Assembly: GCF_000473225.1 (NCBI RefSeq)
Contig: NZ_KI421509.1
Span: 2,994,868 to 3,058,867, forward strand
From: Sedimentitalea nanhaiensis DSM 24252
GTDB taxonomy: Bacteria; Pseudomonadota; Alphaproteobacteria; Rhodobacterales; Rhodobacteraceae
DNA: 64,000 bases
Direction of reading: 5' to 3'
The notes beneath the pieces were generated by a model that had not been told where the DNA came from, searched no databases, and saw only the letters and a program-made list of their open reading frames with translations. This document shows positions 35,285 to 43,577 of this stretch, one piece after another. Both the position numbers and the translations under genes were made by a program. The number at the start of each line of letters is the position of its first letter. Within the stretch, counting starts at the first letter, position 1.

Positions 35285-35704
35285 ATGACCTATGACCGGG
35301 AACTGATTTCAAACGGCAATCCGATGGAACGGGTGGTCGGTTTTTCGAGAGCTGTGCGCGTAGGGCCGTTCATTTCGATTGGCGGAACCGCGCCCGTGGG
35401 CCCGGATGGCAAGACAGTCGGGATCGGCGATGTTGGCGCGCAGACCCGTCAGTGTATCGAGATCATCAAGGCGGCGCTGGAACAGTCGGGGGCGGGATTG
35501 CAGGATGTGGTCCGCACGCGGGTCATTCTGACAAATATAGATGACTGGAAAGCCGCCATTGATGTGCGCAAAGAGTACTTTCGCGATATCCGCCCAGTGG
35601 ACACGATCATGGCGGTGGATCGTTTCGTCAACCCTGAATGGCTGGTCGAACTGGAAGCCGATGCGATCATTACCGGTTGGAATGGGTCAACCGCAGCCGG
35701 GTAG
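35285..35704 (+). CDS. RidA family protein (enamine/imine deaminase)
   Basis: 139 residues from the ATG at 35285; GGGAAAGG immediately ahead decides against the ATG at 35270. The fold is indicated by FISIGGTAPVGPDGKTVGIG, TRQCIEIIKAALEQSGAGLQ, VVRTRVILTNIDDWKA and NPEWLVELEADAII. RidA proteins hydrolyse reactive enamines from PLP enzymes such as threonine dehydratase. The conserved Arg is in VVRTRV. It follows the Lrp gene by 80 bases on the same strand and ends 24 bases from the convergent DUF3307 gene. Confidence 0.9.
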   Translation: MTYDRELISNGNPMERVVGFSRAVRVGPFISIGGTAPVGPDGKTVGIGDVGAQTRQCIEIIKAALEQSGAGLQDVVRTRVILTNIDDWKAAIDVRKEYFRDIRPVDTIMAVDRFVNPEWLVELEADAIITGWNGSTAAG

Positions 35705-35728
35705 GTGCGGTTCGGAGTCGTTTGCGCC

Positions 35729-36127
35729 CTAGGCGAGATGTGTGCTGAACCGGACCCAGGCCCAGACCAGGGCGATATAGGTGAACTGGTGCAGGGCCTG
35801 ATCGATCCCGGCGGCGCGCCAAAACCCGGCGTCGTTCGGGCAATACCCACAGGTTTCGGAGTGGTGCGCCTTGGCCCAGTCGATGTGGAAATGAACCACC
35901 CATTCCGCGGCGCAGATTGTGAGGATGAACCCGATTGGGGCGCCAATCAGTAACAGGGCGGCGGCCGACCCGATGGCGTGAATCAGCGCATGCTGGGCGC
36001 GGCCCAGATGCCAATAGGTCGCTCGTCCCGCCAGCATGCGCGGGGTCTGAAGAAAATAATCTGCGAACATATGTTTGATCTGCAACAGGCAGAACAGGAT
36101 AAAAACCGTACTTACTAACTCGGACAA
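35729..36127 (-). CDS. DUF3307 family membrane protein
   Basis: 132 residues. The start is TTG at 36127, supported by GGGAGG six bases ahead; no ATG lies near. Hydrophobic segments run at about 5-25, 50-75 and 110-128. The family marks are ADYFLQTPRM, the HALIHAIG repeat, VVHFHIDWAK and GIDQALHQFTYIALV, with several conserved His/Asp residues in or near the membrane. Function is unknown; family members sit in the inner membrane. It is convergent with the RidA gene. Confidence 0.78.
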   Translation of the reverse strand: MSELVSTVFILFCLLQIKHMFADYFLQTPRMLAGRATYWHLGRAQHALIHAIGSAAALLLIGAPIGFILTICAAEWVVHFHIDWAKAHHSETCGYCPNDAGFWRAAGIDQALHQFTYIALVWAWVRFSTHLA

Positions 36128-36290
36128 TTAAGCCTCCCGTCCGTACTATGACTGTCAGCTTAGGGGTTTCCCGCCAAAGCTGCAATCCTTGCGGGATCCG
36201 GTGGCCAGAGATCGCCGGGCGGAATGATGCCGGTCATTAATCGTTTGCCTGACGATAGGAACGGTTGCTAGGTTTGGACTGGATTTGGTG

Positions 36291-39200
36291 ATGGGGGGAT
36301 CGGGCCGCGTTTCGCGGCATCGGACGTGGTTTTGGAATGATCTGATAGAACGTAGCCTATTTGAGTTCATATGGAAGTATTCGAAACGCGATCAGCTGAT
36401 TCTGCTGGTCGTCACCACCTTGCTGTTTCCACTGCTTTACCTGACGCTGGAACTGCCCAAGCGCATCATCAACGACGCCATTGGCGCGCAGGGCGCGACC
36501 GTGCAGGTGGTGGGCATGACCATCAGCCAGGTGAATTTCCTGTGGCTGCTCTGTGGTGCGTTTCTGGTGGCGGTTCTGGCGCATGGGCTGCTCAAGATGC
36601 GGATCAACACGATGAAGGGCGTGTTGTCCGAACGCATGCTGCGGCGGTTCCGGTATCAGTTGATCGCGCGCATCCTGCGGTTTCCGCAACCCTATTTCGA
36701 ACGGGTCAGCCAGGGCGAACTGGTGTCCATGGTCACGGCGGAATCCGAACCGATGGGCGGGTTGATGGGAGATGCGATCAGCCAGCCGGTGTTGCAGGGC
36801 GGGCAGATGCTGACGATTCTGGGATTCCTGTTTCTGCAAAGCGTCTGGTTCGGGCTGGCTGCGGTGGCCCTGATTCCCTTGCAGGCCTGGCTGATCCCGC
36901 GTTTGCAGCGTCAGATCAACCTGTTGAACAAGGAGCGCATCAAAGAGGTCCGCGTGCTGGCCAGTGCCATCGGCGAAAGCGCCGCCGGGGCCGCGACCCT
37001 GCGCAGCAATGGCGGCTGGCGCTATCGGCTGGCCGTGATCACGGATCAGTTGGGCCGGTTGTTCGACATCCGGTTTCGCATCTACCAGAAGAAATTCTTC
37101 ATGAAGTTTCTCAACAACTTCATTTCGCAGCTGACGCCGTTCTTTTTCTTTTCGGTGGGCGGGTATCTGGTGCTTCAGGGGGCGGTGACTTTGGGGGCGC
37201 TGGTGGCGGCGCTGGCGGCCTATAAGGATCTGTCCAGCCCGTGGAAAGAGCTGTTGGCGTATTACAATCAAACCCAGGACATGGCGCTGCGCTGGGATGT
37301 GATCAACGAGCGTTTCGCGCCGGACGGGATGGTGGACGCGGCGCTGTTTGACGATCCGCCGGCAGAGATCGTTCGGTTGCGCGGGGATATCGTGCTGGAT
37401 CATGTTACCGTGCGCGATCGCGACGGCAACGCGGTACTTGAGGATCTGACCGGAACCGTGCCTGCCGGGTCGGTGGTCGGAATCGCCGCACCCGGGTCCG
37501 AGGACCGGCGTGCCATTGCCGAGCTGCTGATGCGCGAGGTCAAACCCTCGGCAGGGAAGATCACCGTGGCCGGGCATGATCTGGCGGGGTTGCACCAGTC
37601 GGTGATCGCAGCCCGCATCGGCCATGCCACGTCCCGTCCGGTGCTGTTTCAGGGCACATTCGGCGACAATGTGATGATGCCGGTCCGAACCCACCCACAG
37701 GGAGGCGATCCGCAGGACGCTGCGGTGCAAGAGGCGATCCGCGCTGGCAACAGCCCGGATTCGCTGGCGGGGGATTGGCTGCAACCGGGACTGGCGGGGC
37801 TTGAGGATGCCAAGGCCCTGCGGGCCTGGTGGCTGCAGCTGATCGAAGGCATGGGCAGCGGCACCGCCCTGTTCCGGCGCGGACTGGATCAGGTGTTCGA
37901 CCCCGGCAAGCATCCCGAACTGGCCCAGAAGCTGGTTGATCTGCGTCCTCTGGTACAGCAGGCGGTGCGCGATGCCGGGTTGCGCCGCCATGTGTTCCTG
38001 TTCAAGCGCGACCTGTACAATCCGGGGTTGCCCGTGGCCGAAAACCTGTTGCATGCCACCCCGCGCAGGCCGATCACCCAGGAACTGCTGTCGCAGCAGA
38101 CCGGGTTCATGGAGCAGCTCAGGGCGCTGAAACTTGATCGTGATCTGATTTCACTGAGTCGGGATGTGATCGATGTGTTGCGCCGCATCTTTGGTCTGGA
38201 CGGCACGGACCATCCGCTGTTTCAACGGCTGGGGCTGGACCCGCAGGTGTTTGAAGCGGCTGTCACGCTGGTGGACCGCACCCGAAAGAGCGGGGTCGAG
38301 GGGCTGCGCGACGACGAGATCTGGATCTTGCTGCGGGTGCCGTTCCAGATCACCGCCGAACAGATCGGGCCGGCCTTTCCCGAAGAGATGAAGGCGCGGG
38401 TGGTCGAATTGCGCCGCACTCACTTGTCGGACATGCAGCGGCTGATGTCCGGGTTGTTCGCGCCGCTGGACATGGGCGCGTTTGCCCCGGGGCTGTCGGT
38501 GATCGAAAACGCGCTGTTTGGCAAGATCTCGGAATCAGCCGGGGGCAGGGCGGACGAATTGCGCAAGCTGATCGCGGACGTTCTGGTTGCAAACGATGCA
38601 CAGAAACTGGTTGTGGACCTGTTCTTCGATCTGCCGATCGCCCTGAACGGGGCAAATCTGCCGAATCTGTTCGCCGAACCGCTGGCGTTCAGCCGGGCCA
38701 CAATCAAGCGGCCCGATATCCTGATCCTGGAGCAGACGCTGGCCAGCTATGATCTGGACACGCAGGTGGCCGTGCACCGCAACCTGCGGGCGCTGTTGCC
38801 GGAAACCACGCTGATCTACGTGAATGACGCGTTCAAGAAAGCCGATGTCTTTGACGTGTATTTCGAGCTTCAGAGAGGTCGGATGGTCCGAGAGGACATG
38901 CAGCTGATCGGCGAGCCGGACAGCGCCGCCGGGGCCGATCTGGCCAAGAAACTGCGGGCGCTCGAGCAGACCGATCTGTTTGCCGATCTGAACCGCAAGC
39001 AGTTGCGGTTGCTGGCGTTCGGCGCTCGGTGGTTTCAGGCGTCAAAGGGCGAGGGGGTGTTTCTGCGCGGCGATGCACCGACCGATGGGGCCTATGTGCT
39101 GCTTCAGGGAGAGGCCGATCTGATTCTGTCCAGAGAGGGAGAAGAGGCCAGGGTGATTGCCACGGTCGGCCCCGGCGCGCTGGTTGGCGAATTGGGGCTG

Positions 39201-39353
39201 ATCCGCAATGAGCCCAGGGCGCTGAGCATGTTCGCGGCCAGCGATCTGACCTGTCTGCGGGTCGGTGCCGAGGAATTCCTGTCGGTGGTCGAGAATGACG
39301 CGGCTACCGCCTTCAAGCTGTTGCAGGTGGTGGCAGGGTACGTACGCAACTGA
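36291..39353 (+). CDS. ABC exporter-like protein with degenerate nucleotide-binding domain, long insert and C-terminal cyclic-nucleotide-binding domain
   Basis: 1020 residues from the ATG at 36291 (GTG at 36288 also possible). Residues about 20-330 form an exporter-type membrane domain (KYSKRDQLILLVVTTLLFPL; VLSERMLRRFRYQLIARIL; EGELVSM-like coupling region). The ATPase region begins about 360, but the Walker A position reads IAAPGSEDRRAIAEL with no GKS/T, the signature LSGGQ is replaced by LAFSR, and Walker B (about 810) is DILILEQTLASYD. About 400 residues separate the A and B sites, roughly three times normal. Residues about 900-1020 are a cNMP-binding fold (GAYVLLQGEADLIL, VGPGALVGELGLIRNEPRAL). 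Family function is unknown to me; ATP hydrolysis looks doubtful. Confidence 0.8.
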   Translation: MGGSGRVSRHRTWFWNDLIERSLFEFIWKYSKRDQLILLVVTTLLFPLLYLTLELPKRIINDAIGAQGATVQVVGMTISQVNFLWLLCGAFLVAVLAHGLLKMRINTMKGVLSERMLRRFRYQLIARILRFPQPYFERVSQGELVSMVTAESEPMGGLMGDAISQPVLQGGQMLTILGFLFLQSVWFGLAAVALIPLQAWLIPRLQRQINLLNKERIKEVRVLASAIGESAAGAATLRSNGGWRYRLAVITDQLGRLFDIRFRIYQKKFFMKFLNNFISQLTPFFFFSVGGYLVLQGAVTLGALVAALAAYKDLSSPWKELLAYYNQTQDMALRWDVINERFAPDGMVDAALFDDPPAEIVRLRGDIVLDHVTVRDRDGNAVLEDLTGTVPAGSVVGIAAPGSEDRRAIAELLMREVKPSAGKITVAGHDLAGLHQSVIAARIGHATSRPVLFQGTFGDNVMMPVRTHPQGGDPQDAAVQEAIRAGNSPDSLAGDWLQPGLAGLEDAKALRAWWLQLIEGMGSGTALFRRGLDQVFDPGKHPELAQKLVDLRPLVQQAVRDAGLRRHVFLFKRDLYNPGLPVAENLLHATPRRPITQELLSQQTGFMEQLRALKLDRDLISLSRDVIDVLRRIFGLDGTDHPLFQRLGLDPQVFEAAVTLVDRTRKSGVEGLRDDEIWILLRVPFQITAEQIGPAFPEEMKARVVELRRTHLSDMQRLMSGLFAPLDMGAFAPGLSVIENALFGKISESAGGRADELRKLIADVLVANDAQKLVVDLFFDLPIALNGANLPNLFAEPLAFSRATIKRPDILILEQTLASYDLDTQVAVHRNLRALLPETTLIYVNDAFKKADVFDVYFELQRGRMVREDMQLIGEPDSAAGADLAKKLRALEQTDLFADLNRKQLRLLAFGARWFQASKGEGVFLRGDAPTDGAYVLLQGEADLILSREGEEARVIATVGPGALVGELGLIRNEPRALSMFAASDLTCLRVGAEEFLSVVENDAATAFKLLQVVAGYVRN

Positions 39354-39388
39354 TCCTGCCGGTCGGTGCGCCAGGCTGGCCCGCCGTG

Positions 39389-39721
39389 TCAGGTGTCGCG
39401 GCAGAAAAGTGTGTGCAGCAGCCCGATCATCTGTTCGGTGTTGCTGTCGGCCAGCGAATAGAAAATCGTCTTGCCATCGCGCCGGGTTTGCACCAGCCCC
39501 TCGTCGCGCAGACGGGCGAGCATCTGGCTGACCGCCGCCTGCCGGATATTGAGCAGGTTTTCCAATTCGCCGACCGACTTTTCCCCTGCGCCCAGGTGGC
39601 ACAGGATCATCAGCCGGCCTTCGTGGGCGAGCGTCTTGAGAAAGGCCGCCGCGTCACAGGCCCGTTCCGCCATGTCCTTTGGCGCCTCGGCCGAGATTTT
39701 CTGCGCTGTTTGGATTGTCAC
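39389..39721 (-). CDS. SqrR/BigR-type ArsR-family sulfur-responsive repressor
   Basis: 110 residues, GTG start. The winged helix is FLKTLAHEGRLMILCHLGAG followed by RQAAVSQMLARLRDEGLVQT. Cys41 (in MILCHL) and Cys107 (in LHTLFCRDT) occupy the positions known in Rhodobacter SqrR to form a polysulfide bridge on exposure to persulfide, releasing DNA. It therefore probably controls sulfide or persulfide detoxification genes. No sqr or persulfide dioxygenase gene is nearby, so its targets are distant. The upstream enolase-family gene is 61 bases away on the same strand, with an AT-rich dyad between. Confidence 0.82.
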   Translation of the reverse strand: MTIQTAQKISAEAPKDMAERACDAAAFLKTLAHEGRLMILCHLGAGEKSVGELENLLNIRQAAVSQMLARLRDEGLVQTRRDGKTIFYSLADSNTEQMIGLLHTLFCRDT

Positions 39722-39741
39722 GTCGCTGATACCCCGAAAAA

Positions 39742-39758
39742 ATATATCCGGAATATAT
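39742..39758. promoter_or_regulatory. AT-rich direct/inverted element upstream of the sqrR-like gene
   Basis: ATATAT-CCGGA-ATATAT (39742-39758), 20-37 bases before the GTG start, in a locally AT-rich patch. ATATAT is its own reverse complement, so the element is a spaced dyad and a likely autoregulatory operator overlapping the promoter. Motif reading only. Confidence 0.45.
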
Positions 39759-39782
39759 CATGCCCTATCCTTTGCCCACCTG

Positions 39783-41015
39783 TCACCCCTCTGTTGCGGG
39801 GGCACCACCCTGAAAAGCGTTGCCTTTGGCGTAATCGCAGGGTGTTTCCTGCATTTCCAGGTGCAGACCGGTGCCGGTCCAGGGGTGGGCGCGGGCCAGA
39901 TCCTCGTCCACCTCGATGCCCAGACCCGGGGCAAGGGGCGGAATGACAAAGCCGTTTTCGACCCGGATCGACGATTTGATCAGGGCCGAATGGAACGGGG
40001 TTTCGATGGTTTCGGCCATCAGGATGTTGGGGATGCTGGCCGCCAACTGGATGTTGGCGGCCCATTCGACGGGACCGGCATAGAGATGCGGTGCCATCTG
40101 GGCATTATGCGCCTCGGCGATGGCCGCGACCTTCTTCATCTCCCAGATGCCGCCTGCGCGTCCCAGCGCCGGTTGCAGGATGCTGGCGGCACCCGCGTCG
40201 AGCACGGCGGCGAATTCGGCCTTGGTGGTCAGCCGCTCGCCGGTGGCGACGGGGATGCGGACGGCCTGCGCAACGCGGGCCATCTCGGCCACATTGTCGG
40301 GTGGGATCGGTTCTTCAAACCACAGCGGCGCATAGGGTTCCAGCGCCTGACCCAGCCGGATCGCCCCGGCAGTGCTGAATTGTCCGTGGGTGCCAAACAG
40401 CAGGTCCGCCTTGTCGCCCACCGCCGCGCGGATGGCACGGCAAAAGGCAACCGATCGGCTGATGTCGCTCATCGCGGGCATATGGCCGCCGCGCAATGTA
40501 TAGGGGCCGGCGGGATCGAACTTGATCGCGGTATAGCCCCGGGCCACCATTTCGGCAGCAGTTTCGGCGGCCATATCGGGGCTGTTCCAGAATGCTGCGA
40601 TGTCGTGATGGGGCAGGGGATAGAGATAGGTATAGGCGCGGATGCGGTCATTCATCCGCCCACCGATCAGCGCATGTACCGGCCGGTCACGGTGTTTGCC
40701 CAGTATATCCCAGCAGGCGATTTCCAGCCCTGAAAACGCGCCCATAACGGTCAGGTCCGGGCGCTGGGTGAACCCCGACGAATAGGCGCGGCGGAACATC
40801 AGTTCGATGTTTTCCGGGTTTTCCCCGGCCATGTGGCGCTCAAACACATCGGAAATGACCGCCCGCATCGCTTCGGGGCCGACAGAGGCGGCATAACACT
40901 CGCCCCAGCCGGTAAGACCGGTGTCGGTTGTCAGTTTCACCAGGATCCAATAGCGCCCGCCCCAACCCGGAGCCGGTGGCGCGGTGACGATGATGTCGAG
41001 GTCCTGCAGCTTCAT
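39783..41015 (-). CDS. enolase-superfamily enzyme (mandelate racemase / sugar-acid dehydratase type)
   Basis: 410 residues. The N-terminal capping domain contains GWGGRYWILVKLTTDTGLTG and WGECYAASVGPEAM; the barrel has YTAIKFDPAG (catalytic Lys), WFEEPIPPDN (metal Glu), VATGERLTTK (metal Glu) and QMAPHLYAGP (catalytic His). The first metal site reads FGTHGQFS: Gly-Thr-His stands where galactonate dehydratases have Asp-x-His, so the metal site differs from the classical one. Probably dehydrates a sugar acid or related hydroxy acid; the substrate is unknown. It overlaps the mini GBBH-like gene by four bases. Confidence 0.88.
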   Translation of the reverse strand: MKLQDLDIIVTAPPAPGWGGRYWILVKLTTDTGLTGWGECYAASVGPEAMRAVISDVFERHMAGENPENIELMFRRAYSSGFTQRPDLTVMGAFSGLEIACWDILGKHRDRPVHALIGGRMNDRIRAYTYLYPLPHHDIAAFWNSPDMAAETAAEMVARGYTAIKFDPAGPYTLRGGHMPAMSDISRSVAFCRAIRAAVGDKADLLFGTHGQFSTAGAIRLGQALEPYAPLWFEEPIPPDNVAEMARVAQAVRIPVATGERLTTKAEFAAVLDAGAASILQPALGRAGGIWEMKKVAAIAEAHNAQMAPHLYAGPVEWAANIQLAASIPNILMAETIETPFHSALIKSSIRVENGFVIPPLAPGLGIEVDEDLARAHPWTGTGLHLEMQETPCDYAKGNAFQGGAPATEG

Positions 41016-41269
41016 GCCGTGTGCCCTTTGTGGGAAACCACGCCCCGCCGCAACAGGGGGGCGTCATGTTCAAACGGCGGGGGTGTCGGCCCGGAGATTT
41101 TGTCCTGACCGTCCCGGATCTGCGCATCCTGGGGCAGGTCGCCGCTGTGTTCACGGTCCAATGCGTTGTCGCGCAGCCGGATGGCATGGACCCGCAGATC
41201 GGGCATGCCGGGCCAGCACAGGCGCAGCACGTCGCCGTCCTGTTCCAGTGTCGCTGTCGGGGTCGTCAT
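41012..41269 (-). CDS. stand-alone GBBH-like N-terminal domain protein (DUF971-type)
   Basis: 85 residues with a clear site GAGGAG seven bases before the ATG. LRLCWPGMPDLRVHAIRLRD-N resembles the N-terminal domain of gamma-butyrobetaine dioxygenase (W-x-D-G...H-x-x-W-L-R-D-N-C), without the catalytic jelly-roll domain and without the usual zinc-binding cysteines. It is followed by the enolase-family gene (ATGA overlap), and an alcohol dehydrogenase ends just upstream of it. It may be a small accessory or binding domain, or a remnant; the good ribosome site and overlap argue for a functional gene. Confidence 0.65.
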   Translation of the reverse strand: MTTPTATLEQDGDVLRLCWPGMPDLRVHAIRLRDNALDREHSGDLPQDAQIRDGQDKISGPTPPPFEHDAPLLRRGVVSHKGHTA

Positions 41270-41291
41270 GCCGGCACTCCTCGGGTTTGGA

Positions 41292-42377
41292 TCAGAACAC
41301 GATCACATTGCGTTTGGCGCTGCCGGTCTTGGTATCGGCAATCGCCTCGTTGATCTGGTCGAACCGCCAGCGTCCCGAGATCAGTTCGTCCAGTTTGAGA
41401 CGACCCTGTTCATACAGATCCACCATCCAGGGAATGTCGCGCTGAATCACAGTGTCGCCCATTTTCGATCCGATCAGCCCCTGGCCCTGATAGGACATGC
41501 CCATCGGATTGTAGGTCGCCATGCCCTCGGCATGGGGCATGCCGATCATCACCACCTTGCCGCCCCAGCCCAGATATTTTGGCGCGTCGTCATAGGCCGG
41601 TATCGCCCCGACGGTGACCAGAACCGCATCCGCGCCCCGGCCGCCAAGCGCCTTTTGCGCCGCCCGCCAGGGTTTTGGGGCGCTCGCCAGAACGCCGTGG
41701 GTGGCGCCAAAGCTTTTGGCGATGTCGAGTTTCTCCTGGGTCATGTCCACGGCCACGATGCGCCGGGCCCCGGCGATGCGAGCACCCTGGATGGCATTCA
41801 GCCCGACGCCCCCAGCGCCGATGACAACGGCATCCTGTCCCGGACGGAGCCCTGCGGCATTGATGGCCGCGCCGACCCCGGTAATGACGCCGCAGGACAG
41901 CAGACAGGCGACCTCGCGCGACAGAGTGTCGGGGATACGCACGATCTGGCTGTGATGGACCACGACTTTTTCGGCAAAGGCTCCACAGGCCATCGCCTGC
42001 ATCAGAGGGGTGCCGTCCTTGGTTCGGATCGGCCCCTGAACGTTGTCGGCCGGGGATTCGCAGATCGTCGGCTTGCCACCCGCGCAGTTGGGGCAGGATC
42101 CACAGGCCCGGATCAGGGTGACAACGACGGTATCGCCAATCTGAAAACCGCCGGCGGCGGTACCGGTCGCGGTGATGACGCCGGCGGCCTCGTGGCCATA
42201 GACCGCGGGCAGGTGCCCGCCCCACGCGCCTTCGGCAAAGGAGATGTCGGAATGGCAGATCGCCACCGCATCCAAGGTCACTTCAACCTGACCGATGCCA
42301 GGTGCGTCCAGCTGGATCTCTTCGATCGTCAGTGGCGCGCCGAATTCACGGCATACGGCGGCTTTGACGGTTTGCAT
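41292..42377 (-). CDS. zinc-dependent alcohol dehydrogenase
   Basis: 361 residues from the ATG at 42377, with GGGGAGAGA ahead; the frame extends to 42434 but without similarity. Catalytic zinc ligands are in CHSDISFAEG and GHEAAGVI; the structural zinc site is CGSCPNCAGGKPTIC; the cofactor fold is VVIGAGGVGLNAIQGARIAG followed by RIVAVDMTQEKL (acidic end, NAD preferred). The class is close to ADH class III/aryl-alcohol dehydrogenases. It is the first gene of a three-gene set with the mini GBBH protein and the enolase-family enzyme, suggesting an oxidation-dehydration route for a hydroxy acid or alcohol. Confidence 0.9.
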   Translation of the reverse strand: MQTVKAAVCREFGAPLTIEEIQLDAPGIGQVEVTLDAVAICHSDISFAEGAWGGHLPAVYGHEAAGVITATGTAAGGFQIGDTVVVTLIRACGSCPNCAGGKPTICESPADNVQGPIRTKDGTPLMQAMACGAFAEKVVVHHSQIVRIPDTLSREVACLLSCGVITGVGAAINAAGLRPGQDAVVIGAGGVGLNAIQGARIAGARRIVAVDMTQEKLDIAKSFGATHGVLASAPKPWRAAQKALGGRGADAVLVTVGAIPAYDDAPKYLGWGGKVVMIGMPHAEGMATYNPMGMSYQGQGLIGSKMGDTVIQRDIPWMVDLYEQGRLKLDELISGRWRFDQINEAIADTKTGSAKRNVIVF

Positions 42378-42461
42378 GGCATTCTCTCCCCTGAGTGTTG
42401 TCGGCAGGGTGGACCGGGTTGGAACGCGCTGCAAGACCGAAACCGGCGCAGGCCCGTCGCC

Positions 42462-43547
42462 TCAGGCTGCGGGGGGTCGGCTGCGCAAAAAGAGCGCCAG
42501 GCTGAGCAACATCAGCAGCAGCGATACGATAAAGGGTGCGCCGGGGAAATAAACCGCTGCGCCGGGCCGGGTGAATGCAGCAAAGACCGAGGTCATCATC
42601 AGCGGCGAAACGATCATCGCCAGGGCCAGGGTGCTGCTGGTGACAATGGCGATCAGGCCAAAGGCAACGGTGTCAAAGAGATGGCCATAGACCACGGTGC
42701 GCCATTCACCCAGCCAGCGCAGCACCAGCCGGATCAGCCCACCCTGAACCAGCGCCATCATGATGCCGAACAGGGCCAGCGACAGGCCGACGGTCTGCGG
42801 GCTCCAGCCGAACCGCTCCATTGTGAAAAAGGACCAGACGGCGGGATAGACGTGAAACGCCACCGAATAGATGAAATAGACCCAGAGCAGATTGCCGATG
42901 GCGGGCAGGCGGGCGACGCTGCGAAAGGCTCCCAGCGGGTTGGCGCGGGACCACAGGAACGGGCGGCGGATCTGGTCGGTGACGGTTTCGCGCAGGATGA
43001 AATACCCAAAGGCGGTGTTCAGCGCCGCCAGGGCGGCGGCGGCATAAAACGGGGCACGGGTGCCGAATTCGCCCAATGTGCCACCGATAAGCGGCCCAAG
43101 AACGAATCCGATGCCGAATCCCGCGCCGATCAGACCGAAATTCGCGGCCTTGTCCCTGGCGGCGGAAATGTCGGCCATATAGGCGCTGGCAGTGCCATGG
43201 GTCGCCGCCGTAATGCCGCCGACAAGCCGTCCGGCCAGCAACAACCAGATCGAGCCGGCAACCGCCATCACCAGATAGTCCAGGGTCATCACCGCCAGAG
43301 AGATCAACAGGACCGGGCGGCGTCCGAAGCGGTCTGACAGATTGCCCAGAAGCGGGCTGAACAGGAACTGCATGACGGCAAAGACGGTGGACAGCACTCC
43401 GCCCCACAGGGCGGCGCCGGCCAATGTTCCGCCCTGAATCTCGCGGATCAGATCCGGCATCACCGGCACGATCAGCCCGATGCCCATGGCGTCCAGCATC
43501 ACGGTGATCAGGATGAACAGGACAGGCAGGCGCACAGCGGGTCCCAT
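42462..43547 (-). CDS. MFS transporter (TetA-like, 12 TM)
   Basis: About 361 residues from the ATG at 43547; an alternative TTG at 43574 lacks support. Twelve hydrophobic segments; the MFS signature between TM2 and TM3 is GNLSDRFGRRPVLLISLAVM; TM5 has GIGFVLGPLIGG (motif C-like, antiporter type). This TetA-like branch exports drugs but is also found with aromatic-acid gene sets. It starts 30 bases after pcaB on the same strand, so it may move a ring-cleavage substrate or product (inference). Confidence 0.87.
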   Translation of the reverse strand: MGPAVRLPVLFILITVMLDAMGIGLIVPVMPDLIREIQGGTLAGAALWGGVLSTVFAVMQFLFSPLLGNLSDRFGRRPVLLISLAVMTLDYLVMAVAGSIWLLLAGRLVGGITAATHGTASAYMADISAARDKAANFGLIGAGFGIGFVLGPLIGGTLGEFGTRAPFYAAAALAALNTAFGYFILRETVTDQIRRPFLWSRANPLGAFRSVARLPAIGNLLWVYFIYSVAFHVYPAVWSFFTMERFGWSPQTVGLSLALFGIMMALVQGGLIRLVLRWLGEWRTVVYGHLFDTVAFGLIAIVTSSTLALAMIVSPLMMTSVFAAFTRPGAAVYFPGAPFIVSLLLMLLSLALFLRSRPPAA

Positions 43548-43577
43548 CGGGTCAGGTGCGCAGGGGCGCGGCAAAGC

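Noticed and set aside
36357-38054. 565-residue open frame on the minus strand
   Set aside because: Antisense to the ABC-like gene, Gln/His-rich, no motif.
41166-43337. 723-residue open frame on the plus strand
   Set aside because: Antisense to the alcohol dehydrogenase and MFS genes, both of which have clear motifs and ribosome sites; the translation is rich in Gly, Gln and His with no domain.
43548-43574. TTG at 43574 as start of the MFS gene
   Set aside because: The extra nine residues are not transporter-like and no ribosome site is visible; the ATG at 43547 fits the first TM segment better.
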